Source: Berberis thunbergii (Eukaryota; Streptophyta; Magnoliopsida; Ranunculales; Berberidaceae). From it: 64,000 nt of DNA. The position numbers and the translations under genes were made by a program. A model generated the notes under the pieces. That model made no database searches, was not told where the DNA came from, and worked only from the letters and a program-made list of their open reading frames with translations. Every line of letters begins with the position of its first letter. Position 1 is the stretch's first letter. Shown here one piece after another: positions 34,324 through 45,152 of this stretch. The DNA lies in contig QNQO01006987.1 of the NCBI GenBank assembly GCA_003290165.1, positions 496,001-560,000 of the forward strand, in the 5' to 3' direction.

Positions 34324-34499
34324 ATTGGTATAAGAGCCGAACGATTCATTGTTATTTGGTTTGGTTTATAAAAATCAAAAATTCAAAAATCACGACCCAA
34401 GCCACACCACCGTCACCTGCAGCACTGCAAGAGCCCATACCAGCACCATCGATGGTGGCAACGCAAGGCCATAGCATGCATCTTTTCCTTCCCCCACCA

Positions 34500-35050
34500 G
34501 CAAGGATGTATGAACACAGGCATGACACACCGACTCGATAAATTTCCAAAAACTAGGACTTGAGAACGCGTCATACTATTTTTTTAGTTTCTGATATAAA
34601 CATAAATAATAATCTAATAAAGTGTCTTCCTATAATGTCTTGAAGAAGAAATTTTGTTGCAAGAAAAAAAATAAAGTAGAGAAAAAAGTATAAGAGAGAA
34701 TAAGCAAATTAGAGAAGAAAAAACATAAACTACCTCTATGCTTTTGTAGTTTTTTGCACTATTGGTCTAAAATCACAATTGAAAGAGTCATTCGCTTCAG
34801 ATGGATCAACAATCTGTTAAGTGTTTATTTGCAAACATCTAAAAGTAAAAAATAAAATAAAGTCAATTTTCGAGTCTTGACTGTGTCCTGACCAAGTTTC
34901 GAGTGTATCGAAGGCGTGTCAGACATGTTGACTACATTAATCATGTGTCTGACACCTGCTGTCACATTGACCAAGTGTCCGACATGTGTTGGAGACATGT
35001 CAAACTGAGTGTCGGTGTCAGATACGTGTCGGACATGGATACAAGTTTTC
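34500..35050. repeat. Repeat segment related to the 59.8-61.4 kb element
   Basis: The left part has GACTCGATAAATTTCCAAAA then CTAGGACTTGAGAACGCG. The right part is rich in GTGTCGGACATG/GTGTCTGACAC/TGACCAAGTGTCC units. Both match, in order, the two ends of the element at 59777-61384 (GACTCGGCAATTTTCAAAAA, AATTAGGACTCGGGGATTCG; TGACCGCGTGTCGGATACG). Ends and target duplication are not resolved. Confidence 0.5.
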
Positions 35051-35862
35051 GAAAAGTCTTTGCCTCCTTGTCCACCAGTGACAAATTTGTTACAGTCGAG
35101 CACCAACAATTTGTCACGGTCGATTGTCCTTCCCGAAGGTCGATCGACTTGTTGCTCCCACTACCGTCGACCCTCAGCCTCCCTCTCATCCACCACCATT
35201 ATCGATTGTCCCTTCCAATAATCCCAACCGATCGAATGACCCACCCCTATCGCATCACCTTAATTGCCCCCAATTTGTCTGATTGACTTTCCCTGCAATC
35301 GATTGATCTGCTTGGTCTGACGGCTGCCCCCTCTATCGGCTTGCATCTCCACTCTGATTGTCTACTTGCTCCGTCTATTTCTCTATTACAACCAGCTGAT
35401 GGGCAGTGCCTCCATCTTCTTCCCAATGATTGATCTTCATTTTTCCTCACCCCTCCACACCAGATGATCGCCTACAACCCCTCACTCCTCAAATTCCTCC
35501 GTCGACGCTCCATCCCTTTTAGTCGATCGACTTCACCCATATTTTCTCATTGTTTAATCGTCATGGGAGGAAGAAGCACAATTTTCCCAACAATTCTTGC
35601 TAAACTGATTTTATTATGGTCCCTGATCCAAATGTTTGTCCTTTTTTGTGTGCACCCCGTCCACCAGTCAGGACCACAACACTGCTTTGCTTCGGATTCT
35701 GTTTGCAGTCGTCGCCTAGAATATGCACCACCTTGAGTTATTAGTTCTACACATTAGGTTATTTACCACCATAAGGCAGCCCCTAGGCTACTCGTAGAGT
35801 AGCTATTTAGATCCACTTTGGGGTATTTTTAAAGCTTATTTTCATAGATTGGCACACCCCAC

Positions 35863-36869
35863 TAGGGGTGGGCACGGGACGGGATGGGACGAGATATACT
35901 CATCCCTATCCCATCCCATTCATACGGGATCGGGACCGAACGGGATGGAAAAAAACCCCATCCCGATCTCGTCCCAACCCAAACGGATTCGGAACGGGAC
36001 GGAATCAGCGGCATTCAAAAAATTTGAAGCAACATCCAAAAAATTTGAAACAATATATAGTATACCTGTAAATATACAAGAACACATTACAGAAGCTCGC
36101 ATAGAACACAACAACTTCAAAATCAACTCTGATATGTTCACACCAACTTATATACAAGAACAAAGTAAAGAAAATGTCTGTGCCAGAAACTGTGTACATG
36201 TAATTCAAATTATATTTACATAAAACAAAAAAAGTATATATTGAATTTGCTTGACTCAAAATCAGCTCTGATCTCTTCATATGAAGCAGTAAACTATGCA
36301 GGTCATGGTAGTCCGATTGCAAGTGCAATAGCAGGTCCTGCTAAGGCCTATAGGCAGCTGATAAGAAAGGGATGCTCATTATGTTTTCCTGTTGTTAAAT
36401 CTATGTGTGATTATGTGAATTACTCTCAAGTAATATGTACAGATTCTCAACTTTCTGCAGATCATCTATTTCCGATGCAAACATTTTCTACAAATCTTCT
36501 AAAGACTGACTACAATATGTAGATATAGTCTGTCAGGTGAAAACCCTGGTCCTATAAATGGAAGCATCTAAAGCTAAAACCTATCAAACTTTTTCTGCAA
36601 TGTGGAAACTGCAAAAAACTGCAGAGCTTCCCCGCCCCTCCCTCCTCCTCCTCCTCTAATCTTGCCAGATTTGAAGTACATATTAATATTAATAAATTAG
36701 TTCGAGACGGGACGAGATTGGCGGGATTGAAAATCTCCATCCCACCCCATCCCATTCTAGATCGGGATGGGACGGGATCGGGATGAACTTATTAAATCCC
36801 ATTAAGACCCGGAAAAATCGAGACGGGACGGAACGGGAACGGAATCGCGGGATGGGATGCCCACCCCTA
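35863..36869. mobile_element. hAT element, TAGGGGTGGGCA family, copy 2 (1007 bp)
   Basis: Inverted ends TAGGGGTGGGCA and TGCCCACCCCTA, with the exact 8-bp duplication CACCCCAC at 35855-35862 and 36870-36877. Subterminal arrays of CGGGACGGGATGGGAC-like units occur at both ends. The interior is AT-rich, with no transposase. It is nested inside the non-coding LTR element. Confidence 0.92.
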
Positions 36870-37021
36870 CACCCCACATTGAACTTTTGAATTGGATCTC
36901 CTTTGAGTTGAAATCTTTTCTTGGATTTTGTATTTGGTGGCTCAATTTTAAATAATTTGTTTGTGCTTGCAACAATTACAAAGGAAAGGTTATAGGACGA
37001 GCTTCTGTAACTTGGGGAGGT

Positions 37022-37222
37022 TGATGTAATTAGGATATTTAGTAACATTGACAATAAAAATATTTTTAGGCATATTAATAATTCTAGTATTATTAGGACA
37101 ATGTTTCATATTAGGTTTAGGGCTTGTTTTAGAAGTTTGGTTAGCTATAAATACGAGTGTAGGTTGATCATTGTAATTTTATTTTTGATGGAGTAAAGTT
37201 ATTCCGTTTATTAGTTATTTCT
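37022..37222 (+). repeat. Truncated 3' LTR of the non-coding LTR element
   Basis: Aligns with 34036-34240 from its first base and then breaks after TTAGTTATTTCT, where sequence of element B's LTR takes over. Confidence 0.75.
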
Positions 37223-37632
37223 ATAAACATGGCCCAAATCCATACCCAAACGAATCAAAGCCGGATCCATGCCCGATACGAGTTTTATCATAAAGAAAAT
37301 GAATGTTGCACCATAAAGAGTCGTGGAGGGAGTTACGTCTCCCCGAACGCATCTCCATAAAGGAAGAGACTATACAAGAAACATCTCCTCCCATTGCATC
37401 TCACATGCTTAAGTCACGCAGAGAGTTAACCACGACCATTATAAAAGGTAAAAAGAACATTCGACACAGGTATGCAACTTTAACTTAGATTTTTCCAGAT
37501 TTACATCATTCTTCCAACAGAGTTACTGACTTAAGCATCGCAGTGCCTTCAGCCACAAAAAAAGTGGTCCTTGACAGTCTAACAACTGTTTTGTAAGTCA
37601 AACTCATAGGAGGACGATTTTTTAACGCATCA
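37223..37632 (+). repeat. 5' LTR of element B (left-truncated) and primer site
   Basis: Starts inside the LTR at the block ATAAACATGGCCCAAATCC, contains the plus-strand TATA TTATAAAAGG near 37440 and ends CGCATCA. The next bases, GTTTGGCGCCATCTGTGGGA (37633-37652), are a clean gypsy-type primer-binding region. Confidence 0.85.
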
Positions 37633-37724
37633 GTTTGGCGCCATCTGTGGGAAACGACGAGTTTTTCCTTGTTAAAAAATAAATAAGATTCACAATAACA
37701 ATGCTTGCGCAACCCGAGTAGAAG

Positions 37725-38261
37725 ATCAATGGAACTCCACAAATCTTCAACCTGATGACACGCTGCCCAATACTGATCCAAAGACAACCATCGAAACAAC
37801 CATACCTACTGGAAGAGAGATCCAGCGGGTAACATACATTTCTGACATCATGGGGAATCCCTTCGGATCCTTGAGTAGAGATGTTTATGGCTCAGATGAA
37901 CAGTGTGATCGAAACGATAGATAGGATCATTCGAAACCTGCAGGGCAACAACTTTCGAGAAAAAATCACCCAGCTTAATAGACACCATGCTAACAATAGC
38001 TCCAAGTACAATCAAGGAACATCCGAAAGCCTACAACTGAAGGAACCCAAATACGGGAGAACATTCTCGACTCTGATAGCAAGTCGAAGTGAGATTCTTG
38101 AAGCCATGGCAGGAAGAGAAGATGTCAAATGGCCGTTGAGGATGAGAATAGATCCGAAAAAACGGAACAAGAGCAGACATTGCCTCTTCCACAACGACTA
38201 CGGCCACGATACTAAGGATTGTCGCAACCTAAGAAACGAAATTGAAAGCCATATCAAATAA
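37725..38261 (+). pseudogene. gag of element B
   Basis: The open part 37881-38261 (126 codons) reads MAQMNSVIETIDRIIRNLQG, YNQGTSESLQLKEPKYGR and the Cys/His end CLFHNDYGHDTKDCRNLRNE. The N-terminal part (TNLQPDDTLPN-like) is in another frame from about 37732. Length and order match element A's shortened gag, so the loss of the gag centre predates both copies. Confidence 0.75.
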
Positions 38262-38310
38262 TGACGACTCAAGAAAGTTCGTGGGCAAAACAATCATTTC
38301 AAATGAGCAA

Positions 38311-38655
38311 GCATCACACCGTGTGAGCAGGGTTAAAGGAAGGGAAATCTCATTTTTCATGAAAATATCGGGTTTCTGGAGGAGGAAGAAGAGAGCTAAG
38401 AAGGCCGAAGATAGAGACTTATTCGTCCTTTTAAGTTATCTGATTCGAGGTGGGACAATGGGATGAGGCCGCTGGTGGGAGGTTTATCTTCGATCAAATA
38501 CAATCCATCATTCCCAGTTTTTTGGATTAAGCCTCCATCAAGGTGGATTGCATTAAATGTTGATGGTTCTTCAAAGGAGAATTTGGCTGGCTTCCGGTGG
38601 AGGCATTCTTAAAGGAGGCTACATAGTTGCTTTCCAATCCTTATTTGGTTCATAA
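38311..38655 (+). pseudogene. Foreign RNase H-like (RVT_3) fragment inside element B
   Basis: Element A reads straight from GAACAAGCA into AAAAGAAACAATCTA. Here about 340 bp interrupt that point. The insert encodes FWIKPPSRWIALNVDGSSK (about 38519-38575), and after a one-base frame change SGGGILKGGYIVAFQSLFGS then stop. This is the start of an RVT_3 RNase H domain, as in plant LINEs and plant RNase H-like genes. It is unlike either RNase H of the element itself. No polyA tail or target duplication is evident. It may be a captured exon or a LINE scrap. Confidence 0.6.
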
Positions 38656-38739
38656 AGAAACAATCTATGTCTTGCATGACACAGGCGGGGAAAAAGAGCA
38701 ATCCACTTGATCTAGGAAGTGTATAGTCAGAGACACGCA

Positions 38740-39282
38740 CAAAAATTAAATTCCAAGAACCATCCGCACAACGTGCAAGAACAATGTGAAGGATCCTTAC
38801 CTTCTCAAATGAATATGCTAATGGGGTTAATTTCCCATACAATGATGTTTTAGTGATTTTAGTCATGATAGCTAAGTGGGAAATCAAAAGAGTATTGATC
38901 GACACTGGCAGCTCAACCAACCTCTTATACTTAACAGCTTTCTGAATGATGTAGTTCACCACCGAGATGCTCTCACCAAGTGATCAGTCTATGGTAGGTT
39001 TCAGTGGGGGAGCAATGTAACCCACTGTGAATGATCCCATTACCAATTGAAGCGAGAGAGTCAGGGAAACAACAAGTGTTAATGATAGACTTTCTCGTCG
39101 TCAACACTCCTGTTACGTACATGCTACTCGGAAGACCATGGATACCTAAGATGGGCGCAATATCCTCCACTATGCATCAATGTGTGAAGTACCATACCGA
39201 CAATGACATTAGAAGAATAAAAGGGGACCAACTAGCAGCTCGGGAGTGTCATTTTGCTGCTATAAAGACTTCCCACAAATAG
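38740..39282 (+). pseudogene. Protease region of element B
   Basis: The aspartic protease processes gag-pol. The reading has NDVLVILVMIAKWEIKRVL followed by the active-site block IDTGSSTNLLYL (DTGSS at 38901-38915), and ends with VNTPVTYMLLGRPWIPKMGA (open frame 39031-39282) and KGDQLAARECHFAA. Stops and frame changes separate the parts (for example at about 38820 and 38944). The DTG motif itself is intact. Element A lacks this domain: its sequence joins directly from about 11635 to the KGDQIAARKCHFAA end. Confidence 0.75.
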
Positions 39283-39408
39283 CAATTACCGCAACGATTG
39301 GAAGAGTCTTCACAGCAACCTAATGAAACGAGTTTGGATTCTTCGAACGACAATATGGCTCCAACCAGTTCATGAGATCAACCCAACATTGGGCAACAGG
39401 AAGAAGAA

Positions 39409-40690
39409 ATGGTCAAGGACTACTTGGACAATGAAATAGAAAAGGCAGTCTGAATTGACACAAAAATCCAACCTGAACTCGCAAAGGAGCTGATCCAACT
39501 GTTGAAGGATAACCAAGATGTTTTTGCATGGACAATGAAGGACATGGGAATAGATCCATCCATCATTTCTTGCAAATTGCAAGTGAATCCAGATAGGAAA
39601 CCGGTTCGACAAAAAAAAAGAACGGTGGCACCTCAGAACGCAACCATGCGATAAACGAAGAATTGCACCGACTAGCGCATAAATGATAAGATAAGCTCAT
39701 TACCCGGATTGGTTGGCAAACACTGTACTAAAAATGAAGAACGAGAAATGGAGGGTATGCGTGGATTACACCAACCTAAATAAAGCCTACCCTAAAAACA
39801 ATTTCCCACTTCCACGAATAGATCAAATAGTGGATGCAACCGTCGGGCACAAAATGTTGAGCTTTATGGATGAGTACTTCAGGTATTTAACCGAATACAA
39901 ATTCCCCCCCTTCGACCAAGAAAAACATATTTCATAACGGAAAGGGGTACGTACTGTTATCGAGTAATGCCTTTCGGACTAAAGAATGCGATAGAACCGT
40001 ATCAACGGCTAGTAAACATGATGTTTAGAGATCAGATCGGCAAAACGATGGAGGTTTACATCGACGATATGCTCGTTAAAAGCTTACGCAAAACAGACCA
40101 TGTTACGGACCTCGAACAAACTTTCTCCCAATTTCAAAAGTACAAGATAAAGCTAAACTCATAAAATTGCACCTTTGGAGTAGAGTCTGGGAAGTTCCTC
40201 GGGTATATGGTCAACCAGCAAGGAATTGAAGCCGATCCAAAACAGATGCAAACACTTTTCAACATCAAACACTTCTCAACATGCAGTCACCGAACACATG
40301 AGAAACAATGTATTTGTACCTATCAGTATCCAACCATGCGGTGAGTTTAGCACTGATATGAGAAGAAAATGGGGTGCAAAAATCAGTGTACTACATTAGC
40401 AAAACACTCGCGAATGTAGAGATCAACTATCCGGCCATGGAAAAACTAGCGCTCGACCTAATCGTGTCGTCAAGAAAATTGCGACCATACTTCCAAGCAC
40501 ACCTGATCACGGTTATGACCAAACAACTGCTTCGATTGGTGTTACACAAATCGGACATGGCGAGAAGAATGGTGAAGTGGGCGATTGAGCTCACACAATT
40601 TGACATCAGTTATGCCCCTAGAACTGCTATCAAAGCTCAGGCATTAGCGGATTTCATCGTTGAGTTCATGAAAAGCAAAAACCAATCCCA
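39409..40690 (+). pseudogene. Reverse transcriptase and RNase H of element B
   Basis: The reading begins with a TGA at 39451-39453 shared with element A, then KELIQLLKDNQDVFAWTMKD. Open segments: 39713-39937 (NEKWRVCVDYTNLNKAYPKN) and 39967-40164 (MPFGLKNAIEPYQRLVNMMF, VYIDDMLVKS). The catalytic YIDD is kept, unlike A. About 160 bp after KFLGYMVNQQG are lost or rearranged around 40270-40310. The RT-linked RNase H is open in 40374-40778: KSVYYISKTLANVEINYPAM, SRKLRPYFQAHLITVMT and IELTQFDISYAPRTAIKAQA, which is the normal connection to the second RNase H. Confidence 0.82.
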
Positions 40691-40724
40691 GGATAAGGAA
40701 AGAAGAACAGAACAACCTGAACCG

Positions 40725-40935
40725 ACTCCTGAAGGATGGATCCTCCGCTGCGATGGTGGTCAATCAACTGAACAGTGAGTTCCAAGTAAAAGACACCAGA
40801 ATTTAAGCCTACCACCAGAAAACCACAGAGTTGATAGAGGGCTTCCGAAATGCTACCGTTCGACAATGCGCACGTACAACAAACAAATAGCAGACGAGCT
40901 AGCAAAATAAGCCTCAACAACAAAGGATAATGACA
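40725..40935 (+). pseudogene. Second RNase H of element B (core deleted)
   Basis: WILRCDG runs straight into the GGTCAATCAACTGAACAG that encodes VNQLN much later in element A, a deletion of about 190 bp. Short shared sequence (TGGTGG) lies at the junction. The tail with ADELAK remains, so the D and E motifs are separated and lost. Confidence 0.75.
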
Positions 40936-40946
40936 GCCCGCTCATC

Positions 40947-42245
40947 GTGACACAAGGAAGCTCCATATTCGAGAATCAATCAGAAGAAGCATGCACCATA
41001 AACGAATGTACCAATTGGATGACTCTAATCCTGACCTATATTTTAAACAGGGAACTCCCAACAGATAAGATGGAAGCTAGAAAACTACGAAATCGGGCAT
41101 TAAGATACACAATGATCAATGACAAATTATACATAAGGTCTGCCACGAGCCCATTACAAAGGTGCCTTGCACCAGGAGATGTCAAATATGTCCTGCAAAG
41201 AATACACCACGACACATGCAAAAATCACCCGAAAGGAAGAACATTGGCCCACAAAGCTCACATTAGGTTATTATTGGATAATGGTGTAAGCAGATGCTCA
41301 GAAGCTAGTTCGTAAATGCGATGCCAAAGATTTACCTCATTCACTCACAGGCCGGGACAAAATCTGATCCCAATGAGTAGCCCCTAGCCATTCACACAAT
41401 GGGGAATAAACATCGTAGGACCACTCCCAACGTCCGATAAAAAGAAGTTTTTCCTCATCGCAGTGGACTACTTCACCAAATGGGTAGAAGTAGAGCTCCT
41501 CACAAAGATTGGGGAAGCACAAGTCGAAAAATTTCTCTAGAGAAACATCATATGCAGATTCGGGATCCCAAGAGTAATCGTCACCGACAATGGGAGGCAA
41601 TTAGAAGGCAAAAAGGTTAGGAAGTTGTGTGAGAACCTGAATATCCAACAACATTTCTCCGCGCAAGCAAACGAGCAAGCCGAGGTCACTAATAGGACAA
41701 TTTTGGAGGTAATCAATAGAAGACTCGAAGCAGCAAAAAAGACTATGGACATTTGAATTACCTGGTGTCCTTTGGGCGTACAGAACAACAAAACGAACTC
41801 TGGCAGGAGAAACACCTTTCGCCCTTGCTTACGGGTCAGAAGCATTGGTACTCGTAGAGATCGAAATGCCGACATTCCGAATCAAAAAATTTCACGCCGC
41901 AAACAACGTCGAAGCATTAAGAGTCGGGTTGGATCTCCTCGAAGGAAAAGAGAAGTAGCCTCGATTAAGACAATAGCCTATCAACAGCGCATGGCAGGGT
42001 AGTACAACAAGAAGGTGTGAATCCAAACCTTTAACGTTGAAGACTGGGTGTTACGAAAAGTCCAATTAAACACGAAAGAACCTTGTGCAGGCAAGCTCAA
42101 GCCAAACTGGGAAGGATCATACATGGTAACAAAAATCAACAGACCAGGAACATACTGGTCAGAAGACAAAGAGGGCGAAATTATACCTCGGCCATGGAAT
42201 GTAGAGCACTTGAAAATATATTATCAATATAATATTTGCTCTTAA
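40947..42245 (+). pseudogene. Integrase of element B
   Basis: The frame 40947-41315 contains the zinc-binding block CLAPGDVKYVLQRIHHDTCK and HPKGRTLAHKAH. The core (GPLPTSDKKKFFL, VDYFTKWVEVELL, VIVTDNGRQ, AEVTNRTILEVINRR) runs from 41340 to 41745 with stops (for example TAG near 41536) and a frame change near 41740. The C-terminal frame 42048-42245 is clean: KVQLNTKEPCAGKLKPNWEG, YMVTKINRPGTYWSEDK and IIPRPWNVEHLKIYY, the usual end of Tat integrase. Better preserved at the C-terminus than copy A. Confidence 0.82.
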
Positions 42246-42682
42246 TTTCGAAACAACAAAAATCTAATTAGGACAAAAAGTCAGATTAAAACATACTTGA
42301 GAAAACACTCAGTATGGCTAGAATATCAAGCAAACACAAATACACATGTTGGACCAACGAGTCAAGACATAAAAAAAACTTTAGGCCTGATCAGCCACGA
42401 AGTAATAAAATACGAGTCTATAAGAGCCAGACTTTAATGTCGACTGTAATGTGCGACATCGTAATCCGAATTAGAAACAAGATTTCGTAAACTACAACTT
42501 CCATACGACTAAAATGTTGAGTATCGAAGCCACTCATAAAAATTCGGACAACTAAAATTGGAAATGTCGTAGAAGTGTCAAAAATAAAAGTTAAACAAGC
42601 TAGACATACGAGACACAAAAATAAGAGATAATAAATTTTCCATTTATTTTCTAAAAAAAAAGATTACAAAAAGAAGAAACAA

Positions 42683-44829
42683 CTAAGAAGAGGAATCAGT
42701 GTCGTGAACAGCGCCTTTAGGCAGCATAGGATCATCAGGTTCATCGACATCTGGATCACCTATTGAATCTGAAACATTTTCCTCGACATCATCAAATTCC
42801 TACTTAGCAAAGCAATGATATGGGGACATGTCCAAACCTTGCGTCTCCTGGAACTCCAAAAAATCGTGGCGACCCTCGACCACTCTCTTAAAATCCGTGG
42901 CCACTACTGCCTTCAGCTTCTCAGTAACAGTCGACAGCTCGGCTTGGGTTGAAGCTAACTTTTTGTCAACATCGGCAAGTTTAGCAGAAACTGTTGATTT
43001 GGTCTCTACAAACTCATAATTCAGCTCAATGATGCGAACAGTAGCAGCCTTAAGCTTGGCAGAACACTCTTCATTGGAACGAACAACTGTGTCACGTTCT
43101 ACCTTTCGATCAGACAACTATTTCTCAGCACCATCTAGATGGGAATGCAACCTGACCAATTCCACCCTGGACATCCGAAGCAAACACATAACGCGTAGCC
43201 TCGAGTTCCCTCAGCAACACATGTGCAGAGTCCATGGCCCTCTCAGCTCCGTGCACTGCGCCTTCAACAAATCCAGCCGATGGAGAATATGGGAAATGAA
43301 CAAAATGTGTCCTGAAAGCTTCTGCTTGACGTGCGCAGCCTGGTCGCTAGACACCTTACAATCTGACCCCATAACTGAGATGTGTCATCCCCTCCATAAG
43401 ATGCTGGAGGCCATCGTTAATGTGACGTCGTGGCTGACGCACGTGCATAGAAGTTTTGTTAGCCAACGCCCATGACAGCCGCCAATAAGATTGCGAGCAC
43501 TATCTTGCACATCATCCTCAGAAGGCTAGAAGGTCTCACCAAGAATAGAATTAGCGGGGCGAGACGCAAAATGAGCAGCAAGAGATCCTGAAGTCCCAGC
43601 CACGACGGAAGAAACAATAAGCTTGTGGTCTTGAGCGTGGGCAACAACTTGATCCTTTACTGACGAATCATACTCAAAGTCATCCAAAGTCTTAATACCC
43701 TTCAAATTTTTTGACAGCCAAACACCTAGCTAAAACATTTTATTCTCGATAACACGCGAATCGTCAACCGAGAGGATGACAGAGTTCGGCAAGCCATAAG
43801 AAGCAACACATTTTTTTTTCTCATAGTCGTCTAGAGGACGAGAACCTTCATTATTATTCAAGAACTATATTTACCTCCTCGTCCTCGTGGCCCAAATAAT
43901 CATCCCTCGAACCACAACCTTCTTTTTGAAAAGAGGCAAGATGAGAAGGGGTCCTAGAAGATTCAAGGACGGAGGAAACAATCTTTTTCCTCTTCGAAAC
44001 ACGACCAGAGCTGACGACCGATACCTTGGAGGGACTAGGAACTTTCCTTTTCTTAACAATTGAACCAGTGTTCCAAGGACCTCGAGCAGAGGCAAAGCGA
44101 GGACTCCTACATCACCGACGCGCGCAATAGTAACCTCCGAAGCAATGCATGCCCTACCCGGTGAAAGCAAACCACCACGGACAATGGCGTCCGTAGTAAG
44201 GAAATCCTCCACCGATACTCGGGGAAGATTACTAAACCGACAACAGAACAACTGTTTTGCTAAAGACAGTGACAACTCAACCTTCTTAGGCTCTCGAAAC
44301 AATCGCAGATTCTAATTTTCATGGAACCTAAAGTGGTTGGAAGAAAGAGAGGCGTAGAACCAGGACCTCAACCAACCCACATACTCCTTTCGCAGGTCCT
44401 CAAAGCAGATAAGAGAATGTAGGCGACAAGTGTAACTAGGGTCCAAGTTGAATCATATCAGAGAGTGCAAAACCCTAACATTCATAAGGATACGAGCCGA
44501 GGCAGCCCTCGCCAATGTTGAAATCATTAGCTTCCAACCATTAGGGACTAGTTGAGTCGGAGCAATTCAAACCAAATCCAAGTACTCCCAGAAGATAGTG
44601 GGAGCCAGAAGCCTAAAATCGGAATGGAACATACCAGGATACAAAGCAATGTATTCATGCCTAGGGCGACAAGGACTGTCACCCTCTCCGAGGAGAACAA
44701 TCTCCAGATCAGTTGGCAACGAGTAGTCGTGACAAATGTTGTCCAGAGTCGCACGTGTTGCCTTCCCGAGCATAAAAAAGCTTCACAAGCATTAATGGCA
44801 TCACCACCCAAAACCCTGGAGTTAGACAT
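42683..44829 (-). pseudogene. Antisense additional ORF of element B
   Basis: Minus-strand counterpart of the antisense ORF in A. It starts MSNSRVLGGDAINACEAF at 44829, followed in another frame (44567-44773) by KATRATLDNICHDYSLPTDL and FHSDFRLLAPTIFWEYLDLV, where A has a stop instead of Tyr. Next comes 43871-44302 (LFREPKKVELSLSLAKQ, DFLTTDAIVRGGLLSPGRA). The C-terminal frame 42800-43117 is a predicted coiled coil (SAKLADVDKKLASTQAELST). After a TAG at 42800-42802 an acidic end follows (EFDDVEENVSDSIGDPDVDE, then VHDTDSSS, stop 42683-42685). Role unknown. Order is putative gypsy-type transposon domain, basic segment, coiled coil, acidic tail. Confidence 0.65.
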
Positions 44830-44930
44830 GACTATAAAATGAGTGTAAGGAATAAAAAAATTAACAATAAAAAAAATGAGAAGTTGTAGAAGAAATCAGA
44901 GTATACACAAAGCTTATCTTTTTTTATAAG

Positions 44931-44940
44931 CATGGACGAC
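44931..44940 (-). promoter_or_regulatory. TATA box for the antisense ORF, copy B
   Basis: CTTATAAAAA on the minus strand, about 105 bp upstream of the antisense ATG at 44829. Same relative place as CCTATAAAAG in copy A. Confidence 0.5.
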
Positions 44941-45138
44941 GAAATGACTGCTCTTGGAGAACGTGCAAAGTGTGACAACCGCATAAAATCCAAAAAATCG
45001 CGCCAAAACAAACAGGTGGATGGAACAATAGAGAGAAAATAGTAATGACAGATAGCAAAAGCACTAACCAAGCCATAATGTTGCAATTAAAAAGCAAAAC
45101 ATGCCACATAGTTAGTGGATACTTGAATATATCCACTA

Positions 45139-45150
45139 AAGGGGGGGGTA
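45139..45150 (+). promoter_or_regulatory. Polypurine tract, element B
   Basis: AAAGGGGGGGGTAGC directly precedes the 3' LTR start TGATGATACATC. The G run is longer than the AAGGGAGGAG of copy A. Confidence 0.7.
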
Positions 45151-45152
45151 GC

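Larger units (their letters stand above)
34036..37222 (+). mobile_element. Non-coding LTR retroelement (LARD/TRIM-like, copia-type primer site)
   Basis: A 288-bp 5' LTR (34036-34323, TGATGTAATTA...TCTATCA) is followed by TTGGTATAAGAGCC (34325-34338), one change from the initiator-Met tRNA primer site TTGGTATCAGAGCC common in copia elements. At 37012-37020 a short polypurine tract, CTTGGGGAGG, precedes a second LTR beginning TGATGTAATTA (37022), matching the first for about 200 bp (TATA form TATAAATACGAG in both). No gag or pol is seen inside. The interior carries a nested hAT (35863-36869) and a repeat like the 59.8-kb element. The 3' LTR stops at 37222 where element B begins. Confidence 0.75.

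Noticed and set aside
34325..34338. TTGGTATAAGAGCC as part of a tRNA gene
   Set aside because: Only a tRNA-complementary stretch next to an LTR; no cloverleaf around it. It is a primer-binding site.
34903..35286. 127-codon frame with repeated Val/Asp/Arg/His words
   Set aside because: Produced by GTGTCGGACATG-type terminal repeats; no domain.
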